64,000 bases of DNA, from NCBI GenBank assembly GCA_030824805.1, contig JAPJRC010000001.1, forward strand, positions 1 through 64,000, in the 5' to 3' direction. The notes below the pieces were generated by a model. It worked only from the letters and a program-made list of their open reading frames with translations. It searched no databases and was not told where the DNA came from. The translations under genes were made by a program, and so were the position numbers. Of the stretch, positions 27,119 to 35,125 are shown piece after piece. This DNA comes from Micavibrio sp. Lineage in GTDB: Bacteria; Pseudomonadota; Alphaproteobacteria; Micavibrionales; Micavibrionaceae. Every line of letters starts with the position of its first letter. The stretch's first letter is position 1.

Positions 27119-27553
27119 ATGCCCACAAAATTACACCTCATAGCTTACATAAGCGATGCCAGGGTCCACGAGAACGAAGTGGATAATGTTCTCGATGATA
27201 TTGTCAGGACTGCCCGCAAAGAAAATAAAAAGCATCATATAACAGGCGTTCTTTATTACATGCAGGGGAAATTCCTTCAGGTCATCGAAGGAAGGGAACA
27301 GGACCTGCGTCAGTTGATGCAGAACATTGAAGCTGACCCCCGTCATAGCAACGTGACGTATCTTATAAACGAGCAAACGCTGGTACGAGGGTTCAAGAAA
27401 TGGAACATGAGCGCCTTTGAATTAGGGCGCGGTCATGTTTTCGATGCCGAGACCTTGCAACAACTAACCGCGCATTTTAAGAAAACGCTTTTGCCGCGTT
27501 CCGATCTTCTGGTTCGTTACTATAAGACTTTGTTGCAGGAGAAGTCGCGATAA
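27119..27553 (+). CDS. BLUF-domain blue-light photoreceptor
   Basis: A 144-residue single-domain BLUF protein. BLUF domains bind FAD and respond to blue light through a Tyr-Gln hydrogen-bond switch. All key positions are there with the right spacing: Tyr10, Asn36 (in RKENKKHHITG), Gln54 (in GKFLQVIEG), Trp95 and Met97 (in FKKWNMSAF). Residues 100-144 form a short helical C-terminal cap. There is no output domain, so it must signal through a partner protein. A GGAG lies about 12 bases before the ATG. It is flanked by guaA and a histone H1-like gene. Confidence 0.95.
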   Translation: MPTKLHLIAYISDARVHENEVDNVLDDIVRTARKENKKHHITGVLYYMQGKFLQVIEGREQDLRQLMQNIEADPRHSNVTYLINEQTLVRGFKKWNMSAFELGRGHVFDAETLQQLTAHFKKTLLPRSDLLVRYYKTLLQEKSR

Positions 27554-27747
27554 CGGATTTGAATTTTAGATGGTACTGCAAATCTAACTGTGTCTTCCGA
27601 GTCACACTTGTGGGTTTTTTAGACCCGTCAATAGAAATCATTTTTTTTATATCGAAAATGGAGTACACTGATTCGCGTGTAACTACTTCTTAACCTTTTC
27701 TTGAAATCATCAAGAAATATTTTCCACTATCGAAGGAGATGGAGACT

Positions 27748-27972
27748 ATGGCTACGAAAAAACCTGCCAAGAAAATGGCAACTTCCGTTGTGAAGAAAAC
27801 AGCTGCTAAGAAAACGGCTGCCAAGAAAAAGCCTGCTGCTAAGAAAAAGCCTGCTGCTAAAAAAACGACGGCCAAGAAAACCGTTAAAAAAGCAGTGAAA
27901 AAAGTTGTTAAGAAAGCCGCTGCCAAGAAAAAGCCAGCCGCTAAGAAAAAAACGACGGCAAAAAAGAAATAA
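27748..27972 (+). CDS. Histone H1-like Lys/Ala-rich DNA-binding protein
   Basis: A 74-residue protein made almost only of Lys, Ala, Thr, Pro and Val, with repeated KKPAAKKK and TAAKKTAAKK blocks. This is the composition of the C-terminal tail of histone H1 and of bacterial H1-like proteins (for example Hc1/Hc2-type or AlgP-like tails), expected to coat DNA non-specifically. The ATG at 27748 has AAGGAG at a good distance. A nearly exact 18-base DNA unit (AAGAAAAAGCCTGCTGCT) occurs in tandem inside the gene, so its length may vary between strains. It has its own terminator. Confidence 0.85.
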   Translation: MATKKPAKKMATSVVKKTAAKKTAAKKKPAAKKKPAAKKTTAKKTVKKAVKKVVKKAAAKKKPAAKKKTTAKKK

Positions 27973-27974
27973 GT

Positions 27975-28004
27975 AAAGGGCTTGCTATTTAGCGAGCCTT
28001 TTTG
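27975..28004 (+). terminator. Intrinsic terminator after the histone-like gene
   Basis: AAAGG-G-CTTGCT pairs with AGCGAG-CCTTT across an ATTT loop and ends in T residues, a few bases after the stop codon. Confidence 0.85.
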
Positions 28005-28010
28005 ATTATC

Positions 28011-28042
28011 AAACGCCCGTACCCCATAAGGTGCGGGCGTTT
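28011..28042 (+). repeat. Second hairpin at the start of the M32 peptidase gene
   Basis: AAACGCCCG (28011-28019) and CGGGCGTTT (28034-28042) form a perfect nine-base-pair stem. It directly follows the histone-gene terminator and covers the GTG at 28031 that begins the longest frame of the next gene, so that GTG may not be the true start. Confidence 0.6.
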
Positions 28043-29860
28043 ACTTTTGGGATAGAACTGTCATATTATGACCATAGTTGGCAGGCAGAAATGGCTGCAG
28101 CGCGCTCGGGGGAGATAAGTGCCCCAACCTCACAGCTTAGGAATTTACATATGGTTATCGGCAAGGATTACTGGAACAGGGTCAAAGCTTGGGCGAGGAC
28201 CCTTCCGGTTATCGGTGCCCATATCGGACCTGCCGCCATCGAATCTTCGGAAGTTCTGCAACTGCCTCCGCCGCGCTCGCCGGATGACGACATCAACGCC
28301 TACACCAAACAATACGAAGAGCATGCCTCGCGGTCCTATATGGATCTTAAAATGGCGTTCCGTGATATAGGCCGTATGAACGCTATCGTTGAGACTCTCG
28401 GCCGTGACTTTCTAACCGCCATGCCGGAGGGCGCGTATAAAAGCCGTCTGGGACAGATAGCTTTTCTCTACCGCCGTATGCATGAAGAGCTGGCAAACAA
28501 AAAAATTTCCGGTCTGATCGAAGAAGCACATGCGCACGAAAAGAAGGCTCCGGAATCCTGGGATAAATGGGATAGCGCGAACCTTCGCGAAATGGAAACC
28601 ATGTACAGGCATGTCGCACAGGTGCCGGCGGACCTGATGGAGAAAAAAGCGCGTCTTGCGTATGAAGGCCGTCGCAAACACCGTGATGTTTTGAAATTCG
28701 ATGACTGGGCAGAGGCCAAACCGTTTCTCGAGGATATGGTAGATCTGCAGAAGCGTATTGCCGAAGCAAAGGTCTTAAAGGACAACGATCACGCAACAGA
28801 CCCGCTCTATCAGGCATTGATGCGCGAATATATTCCGGGAGCGCGCCTTTCCGATGTGGATCATGCCTTTAAACGTATGGAAGACAAGCTTAAGGAATTG
28901 CTTCCATGGATACTCGATGAGCAATCAAAACGGCCGGACCCCATTCCTTTAACAGGACCGTTTCCTGCGGCGCAGCAATTATGGCTTAACAAGTCGCTAC
29001 TTAAAGTAATGGGCTTTGATTTTAACCGTGGCGGTCTTTACGAGACCGGCCACAATCCGGTTGAAGGCGGCACGCCCGATGACACACGACTTGTTATCAA
29101 GACATCGGATGCAGGAAACTTTCTCGATTCAATGAAGAGCGCTTTGCACGAAGGCGGGCACGGTATTTATATCCAGGGGTTGCCGCGCGAAACATGGCGT
29201 TATCAGCCAGTGGGGCAGGATCTTGGGGCCGCAATGCAAGAGGCACAGGCTTTGTTGATTGAGATGATTCTTGGTCGTACACGGGAGTTTTATCGCTATC
29301 TTGCGCCGCGCGTCGAAGGCCTGTTCCAAAAATTCGGTGATCCGGCTATGACGGCCGAAAATCTTTACCGGATTAAAACCCGCGTAAGACCGAGCGTGGA
29401 CCGCAAGAGCGCCGATGAGGTTACGTATTTCTTCCATGTCTTGTTGCGGATGCGTCTGGAACGGGATCTCATAGGTGGCCGTCTCGCGGTTAAAGACCTG
29501 CCGGATGCCTGGAACGCCGGCATGAAAGAATTGCTGGGTGTTGAGCCCACAACCTACGCAAACGGTTGTTTACAGGATGTGCACTGGTTCGTGGGCAAGT
29601 TCGGTTATTTCCCGTCTTATACGCTGGGCCATATGATTGCGGCGCAAATACACGATAAGATGAAAAAGGATATTCAAAATATTCCGGAACTGATGGCGAC
29701 CGGAGACTTTATGCCGGTTCAAATGTGGCTTGCCGACCGGATTTACCGCAACGGGCGCCTGCGCCGAACGGATGAGCTTCTGGAAGAGGTAACCGGCGCC
29801 AAATTGACCCCTGGGCCCTTGATTGCCCATCTACAGGACCGCTATCTCGAAGTGGCGTAG
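28031..29860 (+). CDS. M32-family carboxypeptidase
   Basis: Up to 609 residues, with the M32 (Taq carboxypeptidase) zinc site HEGGHGIYIQG near residue 375, which fits HExxH, and the third-ligand region EAQALLIEMILGR about 35 residues later. The motifs RIKTRVRPSVDRKSADEVTYFFHVLLR and FGYFPSYTLGHMIAAQI near residue 535 are family hallmarks. It removes C-terminal residues from peptides in the cytoplasm. The N-terminal 80 residues lack the usual M32 start and the protein is longer than the usual 500. The GTG start at 28031 lies in a hairpin; the ATG at 28091 is a good alternative. Confidence 0.9.
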   Translation: MRAFTFGIELSYYDHSWQAEMAAARSGEISAPTSQLRNLHMVIGKDYWNRVKAWARTLPVIGAHIGPAAIESSEVLQLPPPRSPDDDINAYTKQYEEHASRSYMDLKMAFRDIGRMNAIVETLGRDFLTAMPEGAYKSRLGQIAFLYRRMHEELANKKISGLIEEAHAHEKKAPESWDKWDSANLREMETMYRHVAQVPADLMEKKARLAYEGRRKHRDVLKFDDWAEAKPFLEDMVDLQKRIAEAKVLKDNDHATDPLYQALMREYIPGARLSDVDHAFKRMEDKLKELLPWILDEQSKRPDPIPLTGPFPAAQQLWLNKSLLKVMGFDFNRGGLYETGHNPVEGGTPDDTRLVIKTSDAGNFLDSMKSALHEGGHGIYIQGLPRETWRYQPVGQDLGAAMQEAQALLIEMILGRTREFYRYLAPRVEGLFQKFGDPAMTAENLYRIKTRVRPSVDRKSADEVTYFFHVLLRMRLERDLIGGRLAVKDLPDAWNAGMKELLGVEPTTYANGCLQDVHWFVGKFGYFPSYTLGHMIAAQIHDKMKKDIQNIPELMATGDFMPVQMWLADRIYRNGRLRRTDELLEEVTGAKLTPGPLIAHLQDRYLEVA

Positions 29861-29885
29861 GCAGCGCCGCTTACGGCCTAAACAC

Positions 29886-29915
29886 TTGGAAAATAAGCCG
29901 AACTGTGCTTAAACA
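29886..29915 (+). promoter_or_regulatory. Putative thrC promoter giving a leaderless mRNA
   Basis: TTGGAA (29886-29891) and TAAACA (29910-29915) are 18 bases apart, with the thrC ATG eight bases after the -10. No ribosome binding site is visible before that ATG. Confidence 0.4.
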
Positions 29916-29922
29916 TAACACC

Positions 29923-31314
29923 ATGATCCAGTTCGTATCGACCCGCGGCCACGCCGACAAAAAAAGCTTCACCGATGTTCTGCTGTCCGGCATGGCGCCT
30001 GATGGCGGTCTGTACGTGCCGACCAAATGGCCCAAGATAGATGTAGGATCGCTGGCTGGGTTGCCTTACACAGAAATCGCTTTCCGTGTAATGCAGCCTT
30101 TCGTCAAGGATGAGATACCGGATGACGACCTGCGCGAGATGATCGTCGAAGTCTACGAAAACAATTTTAAACACAACGCCGTTGCGCCGTTGGTACAGCT
30201 TGGCCCGTCTATCTGGATAATGGAATTGTTCCACGGGCCGACGATCGCTTTCAAAGATTATGCGCTGCAGATGCTGGGCCGTTTTTTCGACTATGTCCTA
30301 GAGAAGAAGTCCCAGCGCATAACCATTGTCGGCGCAACGTCCGGCGATACGGGTTCTGCCGCCATCGAGGCGTGCAAGGATTGCAGCAATATCGATATAT
30401 TTATTTTGCATCCTGAGGGACGTACCTCCGATGTGCAGCGCAAGCAGATGACAACGGTTAATTCCCCTAATGTCTTTAATATCGCGCTGAAAGGTAATTT
30501 TGATGATTGCCAGAACGCGGTGAAGTCCATGTTCGCCGACAAGACGTTCCGTGAAGAAATGAACCTGTCCGCGGTAAACTCTATCAACTGGGCACGTATT
30601 ATGGCCCAGATCGTCTACTATATGGCGGCGGGCGCTGCGCTCGGTGCAGAAAAACGCAAAATCATATTCTCTGTACCTACGGGGAATTTCGGCAATGTCT
30701 ATGCTGCCTATTGCGCCATGCAGATGGGACTTCCTATTGAAAAGCTCGTGATAGGTTCCAACCGCAACGATATTTTGACCCGTTTCTTTGAAACAGGCGT
30801 CATGACTGCAGCGGAAGTGGAGCCCTCCCTTTCACCCAGTATGGATATTCAGGTATCCAGCAATTTCGAGCGTTTCCTTTTCGATTTGCTCGGGCGAGAT
30901 GCTGACGAACTTCGTGCCAAAATGGCTTCCTTTAAACAAAGCGGTGAATTTACGCTTTCAGAAAAGCAGATGAAAGAGGCACGCAAAATTTTTGAAGCCA
31001 GCCGTTGCTCCGATGAGCAAACCTTGACCTTAATGGCAAACTGCTACCGCGAGACAGGCTATACAATCGACCCCCATACGGCAGTCGGCCTGAATGCCGC
31101 TTTAAAGGCCGGGCATAATCCTGCAATACCGCTGGTGGCTCTGGCTTGTGCCCATCCGGCCAAATTCCCGGATGCCGTTGAAAAAGCCACCGGAATCCGT
31201 CCGCCCTTGCCACCGCATATGGCCGATTTATATGATAGAAAAGAAATATTAACCGTCCTTCCGAATGATCTGGGACAGGTTCAGGATTTTGTCAGAAAGA
31301 ATATAAAAAAATGA
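29923..31314 (+). CDS. thrC: Threonine synthase
   Basis: A 463-residue PLP enzyme that converts O-phosphohomoserine to threonine. It shows the N-terminal MIQFVSTRG typical of the long ThrC class, the PLP lysine in GPTIAFKDYALQMLG near residue 108, SGDTGSAAIEACK near residue 145, and PTGNFGNVYAAY near residue 253. I chose the ATG at 29923; six codons earlier lies another start with no better support. Its stop overlaps the start of the M16 peptidase gene by four bases, so these two form an operon. Confidence 0.97.
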   Translation: MIQFVSTRGHADKKSFTDVLLSGMAPDGGLYVPTKWPKIDVGSLAGLPYTEIAFRVMQPFVKDEIPDDDLREMIVEVYENNFKHNAVAPLVQLGPSIWIMELFHGPTIAFKDYALQMLGRFFDYVLEKKSQRITIVGATSGDTGSAAIEACKDCSNIDIFILHPEGRTSDVQRKQMTTVNSPNVFNIALKGNFDDCQNAVKSMFADKTFREEMNLSAVNSINWARIMAQIVYYMAAGAALGAEKRKIIFSVPTGNFGNVYAAYCAMQMGLPIEKLVIGSNRNDILTRFFETGVMTAAEVEPSLSPSMDIQVSSNFERFLFDLLGRDADELRAKMASFKQSGEFTLSEKQMKEARKIFEASRCSDEQTLTLMANCYRETGYTIDPHTAVGLNAALKAGHNPAIPLVALACAHPAKFPDAVEKATGIRPPLPPHMADLYDRKEILTVLPNDLGQVQDFVRKNIKK

Positions 31315-32573
31315 GCATCCAAATCACCCGTCTAGACAACGGTCTTCGTATTATTACAGACACGGTTCCCGAAATGGAAACAGTGGCAGTGGGCACATGG
31401 GCTGATGTCGGTACCCGCCATGAAGATCTGCAACATAACGGCGTGGCCCACATGGTTGAACATATGATGTTCAACGGTACGCCTACGCGCAGCGCGCGGG
31501 AAATAGCAGAGGCGGTGGAAGATGTCGGGGGGCAGATCAACGCTTACACGTCGCGTGAGATTACGGCCTATTACATACACCTGCTGAAAAACGATATGCC
31601 GATGGCTATGGACATTCTTTCCGATATTCTTCAGCGTCCGACATTCCCGGATTCTGAACTGGAGAAAGAGCGTGGTGTGATCATTCAGGAAATCGGTATG
31701 ACCAACGATACGCCCGATGATGTCGTGTTTGATTTTTATCAGGAAACGGCCTACCCAAATCAGGCTCTGGGCGCACCTATCCTGGGTCGTGAGAAAATCA
31801 TCCAAAACATGAAAAAAGAAACGCTGTACGATTACGTGCATCGTTTTTACACGCCGGAGAAACTGGTCTTGTCTGCTGCGGGGAATGTCGACCATGAATC
31901 CTTCGTACATATGGCCCAGACAATGTTTGCAGACCTGCCAGCGAACACGCATCAGACCTATACGCCTGCAAAATACGCCGGGGGCGAATTCCGCAAAGAA
32001 AAGAAACTGGAACAAAGCCACGTCGTGTTGGGCTTCCGCGGTGTAGACCGTGAAGATCCTGATTACTATTCGGCCCTGATTTTGGGAACGGTCATGGGCG
32101 GCGGGATGTCGTCGCGCCTGTTTCAGGAAATTCGTGAAAAACGCGGTCTGGTATATTCCATTTATTCGAGCCATTCCTCGTATCACGATGACGGCCAGTT
32201 TGAAATATATGCCGGTACGGGTCCGGAATCTCTCAATGAACTGGTTCCAGTCACATGTGACGAGTTGATGAAAATCATGCAGGAGCCTATCAGCGAGGCG
32301 GAGCTTAACCGTGCAAAAGCGCAGATAAAAGCAGGCATTCTTATGAGCCGTGAATCCATGCTTTCGCGTGCCAATCGCCAGGCGAAATACTTGATTAATT
32401 ATAACAACGCACCGGATATAAACCGCGTTATCGCGCAAGTGGATGCTGTTACCGTATATACGGTTCAGAGGGTGGCTCAGAAAATATTTACCGGTAAGCC
32501 AACGCTGGCCGCCTATGGTCCGGTTAAGACCCTCGAGTCCTATGACAAGATTTCTGCAAGACTGGTTGCATAG
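31311..32573 (+). CDS. M16-family zinc peptidase (processing-peptidase type)
   Basis: A 420-residue single-unit M16 protease related to mitochondrial processing peptidase beta and the bacterial PqqF/RPP proteins. The inverted zinc motif is HMVEHMMFNGT near residue 45, with the distal Glu in LEKERGVIIQEIGM near residue 120. The second half has the GGGMSSRLFQEIREKRGLVYSIYS motif (Gly-rich and substrate-binding RGLVY) near residue 262. The order thrC-M16-GNAT is common in alphaproteobacteria. Its natural substrates are unknown. Confidence 0.96.
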   Translation: MSIQITRLDNGLRIITDTVPEMETVAVGTWADVGTRHEDLQHNGVAHMVEHMMFNGTPTRSAREIAEAVEDVGGQINAYTSREITAYYIHLLKNDMPMAMDILSDILQRPTFPDSELEKERGVIIQEIGMTNDTPDDVVFDFYQETAYPNQALGAPILGREKIIQNMKKETLYDYVHRFYTPEKLVLSAAGNVDHESFVHMAQTMFADLPANTHQTYTPAKYAGGEFRKEKKLEQSHVVLGFRGVDREDPDYYSALILGTVMGGGMSSRLFQEIREKRGLVYSIYSSHSSYHDDGQFEIYAGTGPESLNELVPVTCDELMKIMQEPISEAELNRAKAQIKAGILMSRESMLSRANRQAKYLINYNNAPDINRVIAQVDAVTVYTVQRVAQKIFTGKPTLAAYGPVKTLESYDKISARLVA

Positions 32574-32575
32574 CC

Positions 32576-33166
32576 ATGTGGTCGCGGAAGGCTTCGGAAA
32601 AAGCTCCTTCCGTGTTTCTTGATGCCGGGAGAATATATCTACGGCCAGCAAAAATATCCGATTACGCACAATGGGTGGATGTACGCAGTCGTAATGCCGA
32701 ATTCTTGAAACCGTTTGAACCGGCTTGGCCTGAAGGTTGTCTTGAGCCGGATTTTTTTCGCCGGAGGGTAGAGCGTTTGGCCAATGATTGGGAAGGAGAC
32801 AATACCTATGCCTTTCTCATTTTTATGCAAGGCACACACGAGCTTTTAGGTGGAATCAATATTAACAACGTGACAAGAGGTGCGGCGCAAATGGCTTCCC
32901 TCGGATATTGGATCGACCAACCGCAGCAAGGAAAAGGCCTCATGAGCGACGCAGCCGGAACGGCGCTTGATTTTGCCTTCGGTCCTTTGAGACTGGCGCG
33001 TATGAACGCGGCCACATTGGTGCACAATGACAAGAGCCAAAAAATGCTTTTAAGGCTCGGATTCGAAGAAGAGGGCTTTGCGCGCTCCTACATCCAGATA
33101 AATGGCAGAAGGCAGGACCATATTTTATACGGTCTTAATGCGCAGCAAAATTTAAGCGCGTCCTGA
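32576..33166 (+). CDS. RimJ/RimL-type N-acetyltransferase
   Basis: A 196-residue GNAT protein of the RimJ/RimL branch that acetylates ribosomal-protein N-termini or related targets. The features are RIYLRPAKISDYAQW near residue 19, GGININNVTRGAAQMASLGYWIDQPQQGKGLMSDA with the acetyl-CoA loop QGKGLM near residue 122, and the C-terminal HNDKSQKMLLRLGFEEEGFA. It starts three bases after the M16 stop, and its end overlaps the convergent yqgE gene by 15 bases. Confidence 0.92.
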   Translation: MWSRKASEKAPSVFLDAGRIYLRPAKISDYAQWVDVRSRNAEFLKPFEPAWPEGCLEPDFFRRRVERLANDWEGDNTYAFLIFMQGTHELLGGININNVTRGAAQMASLGYWIDQPQQGKGLMSDAAGTALDFAFGPLRLARMNAATLVHNDKSQKMLLRLGFEEEGFARSYIQINGRRQDHILYGLNAQQNLSAS

Positions 33167-33745
33167 CAGGCCGGAGATCATGGCTGGATTTACACCTATA
33201 GCCGCAAAAGCGGTTTCCCAGCGCTCGTTGGCCGGTGTGTTAAAAACAATTTCGTAGCTTGCCGGCGCTGTCAGCCACACATTGTCCTGCAACTCGCGCT
33301 CCAATTGGCCCGGACCCCAACCGGCATATCCCAAAGTGAAAAGCATTTTCTCTGGACGATACCCATTCACGATTGTGCGAAGCGAATCAACCGTGCCGCT
33401 GATGGAAAACATGTCGTCGACGGGGATAGTGTCTTTTTGCGAGAAGTCGGCTGAATGTATCAGGAAACCGTGAACGCCTTGTACAGGGCCGCCGGCGAGC
33501 ACTGGAAGCGATTTGATTGAATCGGGCAGGGGTTTATCGCTGCTAACCCCGACCTGTGCCAGTATTTCGGGAAACGATGGCGAAGGAAGCGTATGATTGA
33601 TCACCATGCCCATCGCACCTTTTTGATCGTGCACACACATGAATATAACCGCGTGATGAAAACGCGGATCGTTCATCTGTGGCATGGCGATTAAAAGCTG
33701 GCCTTTGAGGGAAGAAAAATTTTCAGGAGAATCAATCGAGATCAT
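33152..33745 (-). CDS. YqgE/AlgH-family protein
   Basis: A 197-residue YqgE/AlgH protein: KGQLLIAMPQMNDPRFHHAVIFMC near the start (described here by its ends), GAMGMVINHTL near residue 48, and LFTLGYAGWGPGQLERELQDN near residue 140. The family is widespread and its molecular function is unsettled; early work tied AlgH to alginate regulation in Pseudomonas. It follows 72 bases after the carbamoyltransferase-like gene on the same strand, so read-through from the PBP1A unit is possible. Confidence 0.95.
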   Translation of the reverse strand: MISIDSPENFSSLKGQLLIAMPQMNDPRFHHAVIFMCVHDQKGAMGMVINHTLPSPSFPEILAQVGVSSDKPLPDSIKSLPVLAGGPVQGVHGFLIHSADFSQKDTIPVDDMFSISGTVDSLRTIVNGYRPEKMLFTLGYAGWGPGQLERELQDNVWLTAPASYEIVFNTPANERWETAFAAIGVNPAMISGLSGRA

Positions 33746-33817
33746 GTCTCATGATTTCAGAAAGGATTCGTGAAAGCAACGAAGCTACCAAAACTTCCGC
33801 AACAGCTTCCCCAGTTT

Positions 33818-34912
33818 TTATCGTCTAACCGCTGTGGGTAAGTTTTGTAAAAACATAACATCGCGTGGGTTGTTATGATGACAATAATAAGCGGCCAGCG
33901 CGGCGCCGATCGCCAATGTCTGTGCGCTATACGCAGATTTGATTTCTACACTATCGAACGAATGATCCCGTAGAATTCTATCGCGTACGAAATCTTCCTG
34001 AAGGATTTTTCCGGTAACGCAAAGATTGTGAATACCGCGATAATCACGCGCTATGGCATGAATAATCAAAGACACGGCTTGTGAAATTATCGCGGCCACA
34101 GAAGCCGCTATATTCTTATGTTTCTGCGTAAAAGATTCGCCCTCCTGCCGAGGTGGATCGCCGAGTAGTTCATGCAAAGATTCTGTGGTCGTATCTTCTC
34201 CCGCCGCATACCCGAAATAAAACTGGTTTAGGCGAAACGAGCCATCGGGTTTGAGGTCAATAAGACTTCGGCTCATCATGCGCGCGTAGGTGGGTTCACC
34301 CTGCTTTGCTAGGGCGGACATCTGGTCACGCGGCACGGAAAGATACGAAGAAAAAGCATCCAGGAAATATCCGAGGGAATGGGGGTAGGGAATTTCTTTT
34401 TCTATATTGATCTCGTTGCCGTTTCCGATTGCTATGGCCGTTCCGGCCCATTCACCCATATCATCGAGGCATAGTACGGCGGCCTGTTCGTAAGAAGATG
34501 GGTAAAAAGCCTGGCTGCATAACGAGAGGATATGATTGCTGAAAAGAATTTTGCTCTTGATCGAAGATTTTGTTTTCTGCGGAAAGACTTGGTGCAGGGT
34601 TCGTGCTAAATCGCGTTTTTTAAAGATACAGTCTTTGGAAAGTTTTGGTATTTCGCGCTGGAAATTTTGAAAACTTCTTGGTGCATGCGATAGATGGCTT
34701 TCAATAGCGCGTTCAAGTCTAAGCAAGGGTTTTTCAAAATAGCAGAAAGAATCAATTTTATCTGTGCCAATATTGTAAGTGGCTAGAGCCGTTTCAACCG
34801 CTGTCGGTGGATAAGCATTAGGTTGTGGCTCTGATGCATAAAGAACATCACCGTTTTTGATAAGCGCATAAGAGCTGAAGTTATCCTGTTCGGCTATCCC
34901 TAAGACAATCAT
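33818..34912 (-). CDS. Degenerate carbamoyltransferase-like protein (N-terminal domain only)
   Basis: A 364-residue protein that matches only the N-terminal Kae1-like domain of NodU/TobZ/CmcH O-carbamoyltransferases: AAVLCLDDMGEWAGTAIAIG (144-163), IPYPHSLGYFLDAFSSYL (174-191) and GSFRLNQFYFGY (224-235). In TobZ iron is held by two His, H114 and H118, and D137. Here H127 and D150 align, but Leu131 replaces the second His, and the glycine motif GGxALN is replaced by GKILQED. The catalytic C-terminal domain of about 200 residues is missing, with no room downstream for it. It is probably catalytically inactive or serves another role. Confidence 0.75.
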   Translation of the reverse strand: MIVLGIAEQDNFSSYALIKNGDVLYASEPQPNAYPPTAVETALATYNIGTDKIDSFCYFEKPLLRLERAIESHLSHAPRSFQNFQREIPKLSKDCIFKKRDLARTLHQVFPQKTKSSIKSKILFSNHILSLCSQAFYPSSYEQAAVLCLDDMGEWAGTAIAIGNGNEINIEKEIPYPHSLGYFLDAFSSYLSVPRDQMSALAKQGEPTYARMMSRSLIDLKPDGSFRLNQFYFGYAAGEDTTTESLHELLGDPPRQEGESFTQKHKNIAASVAAIISQAVSLIIHAIARDYRGIHNLCVTGKILQEDFVRDRILRDHSFDSVEIKSAYSAQTLAIGAALAAYYCHHNNPRDVMFLQNLPTAVRR

Positions 34913-34913
34913 G

Positions 34914-35114
34914 TTAGAAAGGATATTTCATAGGTTTGGAAAGCCCAAGGGCTTCATGCTTTTTCCAATAACTCAGGGCTGATGGATCGGGCTTGCCTTG
35001 CATAAGATCTGCACGAAAAGCGTGCAACAACAAACTACCGGGAAGTATGCAGATCCCGTAAACAATGGCAGATAACAGACTGATTGTTTTGTTGCGTAAA
35101 GCTAATCGTGCCAT
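34914..35114 (-). CDS. Small membrane protein between PBP1A and the carbamoyltransferase-like gene
   Basis: A 66-residue protein starting at ATG 35114, with AGAGGT seven bases upstream. One membrane segment (about residues 12-32) is followed by a short soluble tail, DPSALSYWKKHEALG. It starts 11 bases after the mrcA stop and ends one base before the carbamoyltransferase-like start, so it is the middle gene of a likely three-gene unit. Small membrane proteins often lie next to NodU-type carbamoyltransferases, but I cannot assign it to a named family. Confidence 0.65.
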   Translation of the reverse strand: MARLALRNKTISLLSAIVYGICILPGSLLLHAFRADLMQGKPDPSALSYWKKHEALGLSKPMKYPF

Positions 35115-35125
35115 CTGCAAAACCT

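Noticed and set aside
27834..27870. Tandem repeats in the histone-like gene as a separate repeat element
   Set aside because: They encode the Lys/Ala-rich protein in frame and are best read as part of that gene.
31332..32669. A 445-codon minus-strand frame across the M16 peptidase gene
   Set aside because: Antisense to a gene with intact zinc motif and full length; the product is His/Phe/Arg-rich and unlike any family.
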